Below, in pieces: positions 14,074-22,695 of a DNA stretch of 45,394 nt. Both the position numbers and the translations under genes were made by a program. Location of the stretch: the NCBI GenBank assembly GCA_937888485.1, contig CALAQQ010000263.1:1-45394 (forward strand). Reading direction: 5' to 3'. Within the stretch, counting starts at the first letter, position 1, and each line of letters opens with the position of its first letter. The notes beneath the pieces were generated by a model. That model was not told the DNA's origin, searched no databases, and saw only the letters and a list, made by a program, of their open reading frames with translations. The DNA is from an uncultured Clostridia bacterium (GTDB lineage: Bacteria; Bacillota; Clostridia; Oscillospirales; Acutalibacteraceae).

Positions 14074-15762
14074 ATGAGTAAACGAGTACCAAGACTGCAA
14101 TTTACCGATGAAGAACTGAAAGCTCCCAAAGTAAAGAAAGCTGCCAAGAAAGCCGATAAAGCGGTGGATAAACTTGAAAAAGCAGAAAAGAAAATTCCAA
14201 AAAAGATATTCCACGAAGATGTGGATAAACCGAAACCCTCATCGAAGCTTACAAGCGAAGTCAAAAAGGCTCCTATAAATGTTGCATCTGCGACGGTACA
14301 TAAAAAGGTTTCCGAAACGGAAGATGAAAATGTAGGTGTAGAGAGCGTTCACAAGATTGAGCAAGGTGTTGAAGGTGCGGTCAGAACGGGAAACCGAATT
14401 GAAAGAAGCCGTAAACTGAAACCGTACCGTGAAACTGCAAGAGCCGAGAAAAAGGCTGACAAAGCCAATGTGGATGCTCTCTTTAAACAGTCACAGGAAC
14501 AGAATCCGCAGTTTTCATCAAACCCCTATTCGAGATGGCAACAGAAACGGGCAATAAAGAAAGAGTATGCAGCTATGAAAACGGCACATAAGGGTGCGAC
14601 AGCTTCGCAGTCTGCTTCAACAACCGCTAAAACTGCTCAAAAAAGCAAGGAAGCGGCAAAGAAAGTCAAAGACTTTGTTGTTAAGCATAAGAAAGGTGTA
14701 CTCATAGCAGGCGGCGCAGTTCTCGCCGTCCTGCTTATTTTTTCTATGTTTTCATCAGCTACCGTTTTCGTACAGTCAGGTGTAGGCGGAATGGGTCTTA
14801 CAAGTTATCCGAGTACCGATGAAGCTATGAAACAAGCTGAAGAACAGTATTCGGCGCTTGAAAACACTCTTAAATACACCATTGATAATTACGAAAGTAC
14901 ACACGGGTATCACGAATATCATTTCACGGTTGATGAAATCTATCACGACCCGTATGTTCTTTTATCGGCTCTCACAGCTTTACATCAAGGTGAATGGACA
15001 ATCGACCAAGTTGAGGGAGATATTCAGACACTTTTTGATAAACAGTACACCCTTACCGAGCAAGTCATAACCGAAGTCAGATACCGTGAAGAAACACGAT
15101 ACAGAATTGAATGGAATGTAGATGACGAAGGAAATCTCATTCCGCAGATTGTTTCATATACGGTTCAAGTGCCGTACAACTATTACATTTGTTACGTCAC
15201 TTTGAAGAACAATAACCTTTCACACGTTCCTTCGCAGATTATGTCCGAAGAAGAACTTGAACTGTATTCGGTATATATGGCAACTCTCGGCAACCGTCCC
15301 GACCTTTATCCCGATTCCGAATATGTTGACAGATACTATAACACGGAATATGAGGACTATGAAATTCCTGCATCAGCTCTAACCGATGAACGGTTTGCGG
15401 CTATCATAGCCGAAGCCGAAAAATATCTCGGTTATCCGTATGTTTTCGGCGGCAGTTCACCGAGTACATCATTTGACTGTTCAGGTTTCGTATCGTGGGT
15501 ATATAACCATTGCGGTTGGAGTGTCGGCAGACCGACAGCGCAAGGTCTTTATGACCTTTGCACTCCCGTTTCTTCCGTTAATGTTAAACCCGGTGATTTG
15601 GTGTTCTTCAAAAACACTTACGATGCAGGCAGAACAGTTACTCACGTCGGCATTTATGTAGGCAACAATATGATGCTTCATTGCGGAGATCCGATACAGT
15701 ATGAATCGCTTACAAAATCATATTGGCAGGAACACTTTTACGCATACGGCAGACTGCCATAA
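14074..15762 (+). CDS. Membrane-anchored NlpC/P60 cell-wall hydrolase (CD1108-like)
   Basis: 562 residues. A long basic, lysine/alanine-rich cytoplasmic region (1-205) precedes a single membrane helix (about 208-232, GVLIAGGAVLAVLLIFSMF). The extracellular part has a beta-rich stalk and a C-terminal NlpC/P60 domain (about 445-562) with catalytic Cys469 in FDCSGFVSW, His524 in THVGIYVG and a third polar site near HCGDP. Such proteins (VirB1-like) cleave peptidoglycan peptides to let the conjugation channel through the wall. It corresponds to the CD1108 family of clostridial mobile elements. The large basic N-terminus may contact DNA or the channel. Confidence 0.9.
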   Translation: MSKRVPRLQFTDEELKAPKVKKAAKKADKAVDKLEKAEKKIPKKIFHEDVDKPKPSSKLTSEVKKAPINVASATVHKKVSETEDENVGVESVHKIEQGVEGAVRTGNRIERSRKLKPYRETARAEKKADKANVDALFKQSQEQNPQFSSNPYSRWQQKRAIKKEYAAMKTAHKGATASQSASTTAKTAQKSKEAAKKVKDFVVKHKKGVLIAGGAVLAVLLIFSMFSSATVFVQSGVGGMGLTSYPSTDEAMKQAEEQYSALENTLKYTIDNYESTHGYHEYHFTVDEIYHDPYVLLSALTALHQGEWTIDQVEGDIQTLFDKQYTLTEQVITEVRYREETRYRIEWNVDDEGNLIPQIVSYTVQVPYNYYICYVTLKNNNLSHVPSQIMSEEELELYSVYMATLGNRPDLYPDSEYVDRYYNTEYEDYEIPASALTDERFAAIIAEAEKYLGYPYVFGGSSPSTSFDCSGFVSWVYNHCGWSVGRPTAQGLYDLCTPVSSVNVKPGDLVFFKNTYDAGRTVTHVGIYVGNNMMLHCGDPIQYESLTKSYWQEHFYAYGRLP

Positions 15763-15775
15763 GAAAGGCGGTATT

Positions 15776-15994
15776 ATGAATCCCAAAATCCAAAAACTCA
15801 AAGATGAGAAATCAAAAAACAACGAAAAAATTGATAAACTCAAACAGCGTAATTCGGCTATTGATGACGAGATTGAAAAACTCGAAAACATCGAAATCGT
15901 AGGTATGGTAAGAGCTATAAATATCGACATCAGCGAATTACCCGAACTCTTAAAGAGAATAAAAGAAAGGAGTGCTGCGAGTGAAGAAAAGTAA
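15776..15994 (+). CDS. DUF4315-family small coiled-coil protein
   Basis: 72 residues starting at the ATG at 15776 (AAGAAAGGCGG upstream); the frame is open further 5' but those codons overlap the hydrolase. The sequence is a charged coiled coil (KIQKLKDEKSKNNEKIDKLK, AIDDEIEKLEN) ending IVGMVRAINIDISELPELL, the standard form of DUF4315, always found between NlpC/P60 and DUF4366 proteins in these elements. Its end overlaps the next gene by 14 bases. It may bridge T4SS components; not known. Confidence 0.85.
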   Translation: MNPKIQKLKDEKSKNNEKIDKLKQRNSAIDDEIEKLENIEIVGMVRAINIDISELPELLKRIKERSAASEEK

Positions 15995-16787
15995 ACTCAA
16001 AGCAATTTTCAGCATTGTAGCCGTTATGCTTGTCATAATGGCATTTTCTATACCCGCTTTTGCTGCTGAAAGCTATTATGCTTCCGATGAAAGCGGTAAC
16101 ACTTCTATTCCTTCTTCCATTGACAGTATTACAATCTCAAAAGCAGATGTCGATATTCCACACACGGGTGATAATTCATCAAACGAACTCACACCCAACG
16201 GCAATATGTCACTCATTGATGACTTTTTGCAGATGGGCGGATATATCACATCTGGCAAAGAGGATGAAGAAATCAAGAGCAAACAGTTTTTAACCGTAAC
16301 AAGTAAAAGCGGTAACACATTCTACATTGTAATTGACCGTGACGGCGATAAAGAGAACGTGTACTTGCTCAATTTGGTTGATGAAGCCGACCTTATGGCT
16401 CTTATCAATGACGGTGAAGTAGAAGTTGCCACTTGTTCCTGCAAGGATAAGTGCAAAGACGGCAAGGTTAATACGGAATGTGAACTCTGCAAGGTAAATC
16501 TTGCTCAGTGTGCAGTAGCCGAAACAACTACCGAGCAGACTACGGAATATACAACAAGTACCGAAGAAGAACCCGATGAAAAGGAATCAAACGGTAAAGG
16601 CGGTATCATTCTTCTTGTTGTAGTAGCACTTGCAGGCGGCGGTTTTGCACTTTATTACTTCAAGTTTAAGAAGGGCGGTAAACCTGCTCCCACCGTTTCA
16701 GAACCCGATACCGATGATGATTTTGACGGCGGTTATGAAGAAGAATACGAAATTGATGAAGCCGATGACGATGAAACGGAGGCTTGA
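15981..16787 (+). CDS. DUF4366-family membrane surface protein (CD1107-like)
   Basis: 268 residues. The GTG at 15981 is chosen because AAAGGAG (15966-15972) is eight bases upstream; another GTG at 15972 overlaps it. The protein has a signal peptide (IVAVMLVIMAFSIPAFA), a conserved core KQFLTVTSKSGNTFYIVIDR with EKNVYLLNLVDEADLM-like text, a CSCKDKCKDGK cysteine cluster, a Thr/Glu-rich linker, one membrane helix (GGIILLVVVALAGGGFALYY) and an acidic cytoplasmic tail. This matches DUF4366/CD1107 of clostridial conjugative elements, a conserved component of unknown biochemical role at the membrane. Confidence 0.88.
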   Translation: MKKSKLKAIFSIVAVMLVIMAFSIPAFAAESYYASDESGNTSIPSSIDSITISKADVDIPHTGDNSSNELTPNGNMSLIDDFLQMGGYITSGKEDEEIKSKQFLTVTSKSGNTFYIVIDRDGDKENVYLLNLVDEADLMALINDGEVEVATCSCKDKCKDGKVNTECELCKVNLAQCAVAETTTEQTTEYTTSTEEEPDEKESNGKGGIILLVVVALAGGGFALYYFKFKKGGKPAPTVSEPDTDDDFDGGYEEEYEIDEADDDETEA

Positions 16788-16792
16788 TAATC

Positions 16793-18826
16793 TTGAAACA
16801 GCTCATTATCACCGAAAAGCCTTCTGTTGCTATTAACATCGCAAACGCACTCGGCGTTAAAAACAGAAAAGACGGTTATATGGAAAATGATAAATATATC
16901 ATTACTTGGTGTTACGGTCATCTTGACACTCTCGCAAATGCCGACAGTTATGACGGCAAATATGCGATATGGAGAAAGGAAGATTTACCCATTCTTCCTG
17001 CTCCGTGGAGATTGAAGATAGCCGATAAAATCAAATATGACCATTTCAAAATCCTTAAATCCCTTATGTATCGCAAAGATGTAACCGAAATCATCAATGC
17101 CTGCGATGCGGGCCGTGAAGGTGAACTAATATTCAGAAATATGTTTAAACTTTCCGAATGCAGAAAACCCGTAAAAAGACTTTGGATTTCTTCAATGGAA
17201 GATGAAGCTATAATTGAAGGCTTCAAGCATCTCAAACCTTCAAAGTTTTACGATAATCTGTATTTCGCCGCCGATTGCAGAGCAAAGGCTGACTGGCTTG
17301 TAGGCATAAATCTTACCCGATTCTTTTCGGTTATCTATCATCGCACCCTTAATGTCGGCAGAGTGGTAACACCCACTCTTGCCCTCATCATTTCCCGTCA
17401 GGCGGAAATTGATGCTTTTGAACCGACACCGTATTACAACATTGAGCTTGAAAGCGGTAACTTTAAGGCGAAAACCGATAAAATCGAAAGCAAGGAAAAA
17501 GCAGAAAACATCCTTGCAGATTGTAAAAACTATGATTTTGCAACTTGTTACAGAGTAGCTTGTCAGGCAAAGGAAGAAAAAGCGCCTTTGCTCTATGACC
17601 TTACTTCCCTCCAGAGAGATGCAAACAAGAAACTCGGATATACGGCACAGCAGACTTTGAATCTTGTTCAGTCGCTTTATGAAAAGAAGCTCTGCACTTA
17701 CCCCCGTACAGATGCCCGATACCTCACAAGCGATATGGAGAAATCCATTCCCGAACTTATCAATGCTTCTGCAAATCTGATTAACAGAACAATAACCGAA
17801 TATGACGAGCTGAAGGTTATAAACAACAAGAAAGTAACCGACCATCACGCCATCATTCCCACAAAGAATGTTGCAAATCTTGACCTTGCTTCACTTGATG
17901 CAGGTGAGATTAACATTCTCACAATGATTGCAACAAGGCTTTTGTGTGCAGTTTCCGAACCTTTCTACTATTTCCTCGAAAAAGCATTTATCCGTTGCGG
18001 AGATACGGAATTCACCTTTACTTACCGTAATGTCGAAAGTTACGGTTGGAAAACCTTTATCGAAGCAGAAAGCGAAGATTCCGAAGAACCCGAAATGCAG
18101 TTTGACATTGAGGAAGGTGACGTTTTTGAAATCAACAGTATTGATTTGAAAGAAAGTTTCACGAAATCCAAGCCGAATTACACCGAAGATACTTTGCTTT
18201 CAGCTATGGAAAATGCAGGAGCAAAAGAAACTCCCGAAGATGCTGAAAGAAAAGGTCTCGGAACTCCCGCAACAAGAGCTGCAATGATTGAAAAACTCAT
18301 TGCAACGGGATTTGTTCAGCGAAAGAACAACAAAAAGACCGTTTCTCTTGTTCCCACATTTACGGGCAAGTCACTCATAACCGTTCTTCCCGAGCAAATC
18401 CAATCTCCGCTTCTTACGGCAGAATGGGAACACAAGCTCAAACTTATCGAAAAGGGTGAAATGGAACCCGAAGATTTTATGAATGAAATCAGCGAAATGA
18501 TAATTGAAATCATTGATGAGTATGCTCCCGTTCACGATGTCGATGTCTTATTCCCCTCTGGCAGAGAGATTGTCGGCAAGTGTCCCCGATGCGGCGGCAA
18601 CGTTACCGAAGGCAAAAACGGTTTTCATTGTGAAAAGAACGGATGCAAATTCGCTTTTTGGAAGGACAATACTTTCTTACAGTCACAGGATATTTCAATC
18701 ACTAAAAAGATGGCGGTTGATTTGCTTTCCAAAGGATATACGGAAATCAAAAACGGAAATAAGTCAATAACGCTGACATTTACTGACAACGGTGAAAAAG
18801 TGAGATACCGAGTTAAGAATGAGTAA
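16793..18826 (+). CDS. topB: DNA topoisomerase III
   Basis: 677-residue type IA topoisomerase. TTG at 16793 gives the standard start MKQLIITEKPSVA, with CGGAGG ten bases upstream. TOPRIM acidic motif CDAGREGELIFR is at about 104-115, active-site Tyr303 in LCTYPRTDARYLT, and a C-terminal zinc ribbon CPRCGGN...CEKNGCKFAFW near 597-620. ICE-encoded TopB enzymes decatenate or relax DNA during rolling-circle transfer and replication of the excised circle. Its 3' end overlaps the next gene by eight bases. Confidence 0.95.
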   Translation: MKQLIITEKPSVAINIANALGVKNRKDGYMENDKYIITWCYGHLDTLANADSYDGKYAIWRKEDLPILPAPWRLKIADKIKYDHFKILKSLMYRKDVTEIINACDAGREGELIFRNMFKLSECRKPVKRLWISSMEDEAIIEGFKHLKPSKFYDNLYFAADCRAKADWLVGINLTRFFSVIYHRTLNVGRVVTPTLALIISRQAEIDAFEPTPYYNIELESGNFKAKTDKIESKEKAENILADCKNYDFATCYRVACQAKEEKAPLLYDLTSLQRDANKKLGYTAQQTLNLVQSLYEKKLCTYPRTDARYLTSDMEKSIPELINASANLINRTITEYDELKVINNKKVTDHHAIIPTKNVANLDLASLDAGEINILTMIATRLLCAVSEPFYYFLEKAFIRCGDTEFTFTYRNVESYGWKTFIEAESEDSEEPEMQFDIEEGDVFEINSIDLKESFTKSKPNYTEDTLLSAMENAGAKETPEDAERKGLGTPATRAAMIEKLIATGFVQRKNNKKTVSLVPTFTGKSLITVLPEQIQSPLLTAEWEHKLKLIEKGEMEPEDFMNEISEMIIEIIDEYAPVHDVDVLFPSGREIVGKCPRCGGNVTEGKNGFHCEKNGCKFAFWKDNTFLQSQDISITKKMAVDLLSKGYTEIKNGNKSITLTFTDNGEKVRYRVKNE

Positions 18827-19175
18827 AAAATTGCCAAGACTTACCGAAAAGCAGAGAATAAGCGTAAATACTCTTGTTAAAAATGAGTGTTGCAATTATG
18901 ACGAAGGAAACTGTCTGCTTCTCGATGACGGTGAAACTCATTGCTGTCCGCAGTTAATTACATATTCGTTATTGTGTCAGTATTTCCGCAGAGCCGTTCT
19001 CCCGTTGCGTCCGGATTTGGAAGATGAAATATTAAACCAAAAGCAAAAAGGGTTATGCAAGGGTTGCAATAATCCCTTTATGAAAAAGCATCATAATCAG
19101 CTCTATTGCACAAGCTGTGCAAGAATCAGAATAAGGCGACAAAAAGCATTGTATATGCAAAGAAAAAGAAACTGA
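18819..19175 (+). CDS. Cysteine-rich VLP domain protein
   Basis: 118 residues. Contains two Cys groups: an N-terminal set (NECCNYDEGNCLL, ETHCCPQ, LCQYFRRAVLPL) and a C-terminal zinc-finger-like CKGCNNPFMKKHHNQLYCTSC. The VLP-type block and position directly after topB are those of the Cys_rich_VLP family in clostridial ICEs. It is basic and probably binds nucleic acid and zinc; exact job unknown. The ATG overlaps the topB stop. Confidence 0.85.
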   Translation: MSKKLPRLTEKQRISVNTLVKNECCNYDEGNCLLLDDGETHCCPQLITYSLLCQYFRRAVLPLRPDLEDEILNQKQKGLCKGCNNPFMKKHHNQLYCTSCARIRIRRQKALYMQRKRN

Positions 19176-19177
19176 AA

Positions 19178-19290
19178 AGTGGAAAAAGTAGCCTTCTGAA
19201 ATCCTTGTATATCAACGGTTTCAGAGTGCGGTAATCAAGGGGTAAAGGTAGTTTGACCTTTACCCCTATTTTTGCGGTACTTTTTCCACT
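19178..19290 (+). repeat. 113-bp noncoding block with nested inverted repeats and 13-bp perfect termini
   Basis: AGTGGAAAAAGTA (19178-19190) is the exact reverse complement of TACTTTTTCCACT (19278-19290). Inside are two more hairpins: an imperfect 12-bp one with arms CTGAAATCCTTG (19196-19207) and CAACGGTTTCAG (19213-19224) around TATAT, and the terminator at 19238-19267. No target-site duplication is evident at the edges. It could be a MITE-like insertion, a recombinase or replication site, or a compound terminator. Confidence 0.7.
19238..19273 (+). terminator. Strong intrinsic terminator
   Basis: A 12-bp perfect stem, AGGGGTAAAGGT (19238-19249) with ACCTTTACCCCT (19256-19267), followed by ATTTTT. 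It ends the topB/VLP transcript, inside the nested-repeat block. Confidence 0.9.
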
Positions 19291-19314
19291 ATTCCAAGAC
19301 AAAGGAGTACAACT

Positions 19315-19881
19315 TTGAACAAGAAATATACCCCATATCTTATCGGACTCGGGATATTCACTTTATTGTTTGGTATATTCGTTGAACTTGCAGTACACGA
19401 GATAAATCCCGAAGATTTTTCAGTTCCGTATTATGCAAGTATCGAAACAACTGAAATAACAACAGTTAAACCAACCGAAACAACAACCGTTACTGTACCT
19501 GAAACAACCGCAGAGATAACCACCGAAAGAATTACAGAGAAACTCAAAACCGAAATGCCGTCAAGCCGTTCTGTCAGTCGAAAGACAAACAGCAAGGATT
19601 TCAGAATAACCGTATATACTCCGTCAAGTGACAGCGGTAAATGGGGTTATGCAACATCTACGGGTGCAACATCGGAACATCTCAAAACTTGTGCCGTTGA
19701 CCCCGAAGTAATTCCTCTCGGAAGCATAATCGAAGTGAACGGAATACGGCTCAAAGCCGTTGATACGGGTAGCGAAGTGAACGGAAATGTTGTTGACATC
19801 TTTTATGACGGTTCTTCAAAAGAAGCTCGAGAGTGGATAAATGGGTTCGGTGAGTATCACGAAGTAACCATTATAGAATAG
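19315..19881 (+). CDS. Membrane-anchored 3D-domain (RlpA/resuscitation-like) wall enzyme
   Basis: 188 residues, TTG start with AAAGGAG. One N-terminal membrane helix (about 8-28), then a Thr/Glu-rich linker (about 44-85) and a C-terminal 3D domain carrying the three aspartates that name the family: Asp129 in CAVDPEVIPLG, Asp150 in KAVDTGSEV and Asp161 in NVVDIFYD. 3D domains form a double-psi beta-barrel with lytic transglycosylase-type activity on peptidoglycan. In this context it probably helps the channel cross the wall, complementing the NlpC/P60 protein. Confidence 0.87.
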   Translation: MNKKYTPYLIGLGIFTLLFGIFVELAVHEINPEDFSVPYYASIETTEITTVKPTETTTVTVPETTAEITTERITEKLKTEMPSSRSVSRKTNSKDFRITVYTPSSDSGKWGYATSTGATSEHLKTCAVDPEVIPLGSIIEVNGIRLKAVDTGSEVNGNVVDIFYDGSSKEAREWINGFGEYHEVTIIE

Positions 19882-19891
19882 GAGGAATATT

Positions 19892-22003
19892 ATGGCTGAC
19901 AATACAAAAGGTGCTTTCAAAAGTGATAAAGAAAAGCTGAAAGATATTACCGACAGTATCGAAAAAGGCATAAAAGAGTTGTTTGCCTCAGATAAATACA
20001 AACAGTATTTGCAGACAATGAGTCGCTTTCACAGATACAGCGTAAATAACCAAATGCTTATCTTTATGCAAAAGCCGGATGCTTCGCTTGTTGCAGGATT
20101 TAACAAGTGGAAGGATTCATTCGGCAGAAATGTCAAACGTGGCGAAAAAGGCATAAAGATTATTGCCCCTGCACCATTCAAAAAGAAGATTGAAAAAGAA
20201 AAACTTGACCCCGATACAAAACTTCCTATGCTCGATGAAAACGGACAGCCGATAAAGGAAGTTGCAGAGGTCAGCACATCAACATTCAAGGTTGTTTCTG
20301 TTTTTGATGTTTCGCAGACCGAAGGTAAACCCTTGCCCGAACTTTCATCTGATTTAACCGGAAGTGTGGAACACTATGATGCTTTTATGGAAGCTGTCAA
20401 AAGAAGTTCTCCCGTACCCATTGATTTCAAGCCTATTGAAAACGGTGCCGACGGCTTTTTCAGTTACGATAATCAGAGTATAACTCTGCGTGAAGGAATG
20501 AGCGAAACACAGACGGTCTGTGCCGCAATTCACGAAATGGCACACGCAACACTTCACAATTATTCAAGAAGGAATAAGGATGAAACCGATGTTGAAAGAA
20601 AAGACCGTCATACAGAAGAAGTTGAAGCGGAAAGTATCGCCTATGCCGTATGTGCATATTACGGCATTGAAACGGGCGAAAACTCATTTGGCTATCTTGC
20701 TTCCTGGTCGAGCGATAAAGAACTGAAAGAACTCAAAGCAAGTCTTGAAACGATAAATAAGACTTCATCTGAACTCATTACGTCAATAGACCGTAATTTC
20801 AAAGAGGTCTGCAAGGAACAAGGAATTGACCTTTCTGCAAAATCAGACCCCATAACGGCACTTGCTACCGATCTTGACCGCTTTGCATTTAATTATGATA
20901 CATACGATTACAAAGACCGTGTAAGTGACCCACAGGGTAACATTAGTGACCTTGTGGGTGATATTTCAAGCGGTAATTGTTCGGGTATCGTCGATTGGCT
21001 TCGTGGTATTATCAATGACAATACAGAATACAGCCAAACAGCACAGTCACTTTTGGACAGACTCACTCCGTATGTAAAAGATGAACCTATTGCAGAGCAG
21101 CAGGATACGGCAGAATTACCCGGTATTGAAGAAAACTCAACATCAGAGCTTCCCGACCCGACAATAACGGTTCTGATGATGGAAAACTACGGTTACACAG
21201 ACAGCAATATGCTCCCGCTTTCAAAGGACAGAGCAAGAGAACTGATGGACAGAGATGTGACGATTTACTGTCTGCATACCGATAATACCGAAGCAATGGT
21301 TGTAAGTGAAAACGATATAATTGACCATTACGGTATTTTTGGTATTGAAGTTGCTGACTGGGAACGAATAAAAGCTGATGTTCCTGCCCGTGACATTGAA
21401 AAGAGATTTAACGAAAATCCCAACAATGCCATTCTTATCTATCAGATTCCGCATGATGACCCGAAAAATCTTATGTTTACGAGATATGACAGCCTTTCGG
21501 AACCTCCGAGCCGTGAGAACTATGATGCCGTTTACACAGCAACAATCGAACCGAAAGAAACGGTATCAGCTACACTTGAAGCGGCATATCAGAAATATAA
21601 CGTTGACAGACCGCTTGATTTTACGGGTCACAGTTTATCAGTCAGCGACATCCTTGCAATAAAACAGAACGGTGAGGTATCATATCATTACTGCGACAGC
21701 GTAGGTTTCAGAGAGCTTCCCGATTTCAACAAAAGCAACTATCTCAAAAATGCTGAAATATCAACCGAAGATGATTACGGAATGATTGACGGCATATTGA
21801 ATAACGGCGATAAAAAGCCGACAGTTGCAGAGCTTGAAGCACAGGTCAAAGCCGGCAAGAGTATTTCACTCTCAGACCTTGCAAATGCTGTTAATGATGA
21901 AAAAAAGGAACGCAAACCGATAGCTGAAAAGCTCAAGCAGAGAACACCTGAACAGAAAAGGCAAAGAACAGCACCAAAGAAAAAGACAGAAAGGGGCATT
22001 TAG
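19892..22003 (+). CDS. ArdC-like/YodL/DUF4316 polyvalent protein
   Basis: 703 residues, AGGAGG start. Residues 1-150 resemble the ArdC N-terminal ssDNA-binding domain (QTMSRFHRYSVNNQMLIF, AGFNKWKDSFGRNVKRGEKG). Residues around 214-218 show a zinc-metallopeptidase HExxH site (HEMAH) in an IrrE/ArdC-type peptidase region. The C-terminal third carries two YodL/DUF4316-like domains (VLMMENYGYTDSNMLPLSK; SLSVSDILAIKQNGEVSYHY). The tail is basic (TPEQKRQRTAPKKK). Polyvalent proteins of this type are thought to enter the recipient and protect the incoming strand from restriction; that role is inferred from family knowledge. Confidence 0.85.
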   Translation: MADNTKGAFKSDKEKLKDITDSIEKGIKELFASDKYKQYLQTMSRFHRYSVNNQMLIFMQKPDASLVAGFNKWKDSFGRNVKRGEKGIKIIAPAPFKKKIEKEKLDPDTKLPMLDENGQPIKEVAEVSTSTFKVVSVFDVSQTEGKPLPELSSDLTGSVEHYDAFMEAVKRSSPVPIDFKPIENGADGFFSYDNQSITLREGMSETQTVCAAIHEMAHATLHNYSRRNKDETDVERKDRHTEEVEAESIAYAVCAYYGIETGENSFGYLASWSSDKELKELKASLETINKTSSELITSIDRNFKEVCKEQGIDLSAKSDPITALATDLDRFAFNYDTYDYKDRVSDPQGNISDLVGDISSGNCSGIVDWLRGIINDNTEYSQTAQSLLDRLTPYVKDEPIAEQQDTAELPGIEENSTSELPDPTITVLMMENYGYTDSNMLPLSKDRARELMDRDVTIYCLHTDNTEAMVVSENDIIDHYGIFGIEVADWERIKADVPARDIEKRFNENPNNAILIYQIPHDDPKNLMFTRYDSLSEPPSRENYDAVYTATIEPKETVSATLEAAYQKYNVDRPLDFTGHSLSVSDILAIKQNGEVSYHYCDSVGFRELPDFNKSNYLKNAEISTEDDYGMIDGILNNGDKKPTVAELEAQVKAGKSISLSDLANAVNDEKKERKPIAEKLKQRTPEQKRQRTAPKKKTERGI

Positions 22004-22004
22004 T

Positions 22005-22220
22005 ATGACCGCAGTAACCTATGATGAGCAGCAGCTTATCGCAATCCACAATGCAGGAACAAGAACGGACACAATCTCCGCACTCAAAGAAATGAGAGAA
22101 TACATTTCTGCGGAAGAAACCGAACTCAAAGCTATTACCGATTCGGCAATTTCCCGTCTTGAAGAAATGACCGATGAAGAATACGAACAGCTCGACCTGA
22201 TACCCGATTTTTTTGATTAA
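22005..22220 (+). CDS. Transposon-transfer assisting protein (TTRAP)
   Basis: 71 acidic residues with AAAGGGG upstream, starting one base after the previous stop. EQQLIAIHNAGTRTDTISAL and the EMREYISAEETELKAITDSA and MTDEEYEQLDLIPDF blocks match the TTRAP family carried by clostridial conjugative transposons. It is almost entirely helical. The biochemical role is unknown; it is always found next to ArdC/YodL and giant helicase genes. Confidence 0.88.
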   Translation: MTAVTYDEQQLIAIHNAGTRTDTISALKEMREYISAEETELKAITDSAISRLEEMTDEEYEQLDLIPDFFD

Positions 22221-22239
22221 GACAAAGGAGAATTGAATT

Positions 22240-22635
22240 ATGAAAAACAACATTAAGAAAGCAATCGCCCTCATTTTAAGCATCGTCACCGTGTTCTCGG
22301 TATGTGCAACAACCGCATTTGCAACGGAAGAAGATATTTCTTTCCGTATGACCAACCGCTATATGACCATCTATTACGGATACTCCGATGAACTTACCAT
22401 TTATACAAATTCAGATGATGTGTATTTCACTTCATCGAATGAGAAAGTCGCAACCGTTGACGAAAACGGTGTTGTCACATCAAAAGGTATCGGTGAATGT
22501 GTCATAACCGCAGGTGTCGAAGGAACTGACCTCAAAGAAGAATGTACGGTAAAGGTAGAGCTTTTATGGTGGAAGTTTTTCGATAATCTCATAGCCTTTA
22601 TCCGAAATCTTCTTATGGATTTATCCATAGTATAA
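22240..22635 (+). CDS. Small secreted protein with bacterial Ig-like (BIG2) domain
   Basis: 131 residues with signal peptide (AIALILSIVTVFSVCATTAFA-TEE). The mature part is a single BIG2-type domain (VYFTSSNEKVATVDENGVVT, then SKGIGECVITAG) followed by an aromatic amphipathic C-terminus (LLWWKFFDNLIAFIRNLL) that could associate with the membrane. The tail recalls the FFYKIVLFFQKLF segment of the minus-strand protein at the window end. Possibly a surface or adhesion accessory. A terminator follows. Confidence 0.8.
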   Translation: MKNNIKKAIALILSIVTVFSVCATTAFATEEDISFRMTNRYMTIYYGYSDELTIYTNSDDVYFTSSNEKVATVDENGVVTSKGIGECVITAGVEGTDLKEECTVKVELLWWKFFDNLIAFIRNLLMDLSIV

Positions 22636-22644
22636 TAACAAAGT

Positions 22645-22684
22645 CGGGGGTGTTCTTTTGAACACTCCCGTCATTTATTTTTAG
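22645..22684 (+). terminator. Intrinsic terminator before the giant gene
   Basis: An 11-bp stem (22645-22655 with 22660-22670, TTTT loop, one G-U pair) is followed by a T-rich tract (TCATTTATTTTT). The next gene has its own ribosome binding site, TAGGAGGT, just downstream. Confidence 0.8.
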
Positions 22685-22695
22685 GAGGTAAAAAT

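Noticed and set aside
19178..19290. Insertion sequence bounded by the 13-bp inverted repeats
   Set aside because: The block is only 113 bp, encodes no transposase and has no evident target-site duplication; kept as a structural repeat only.
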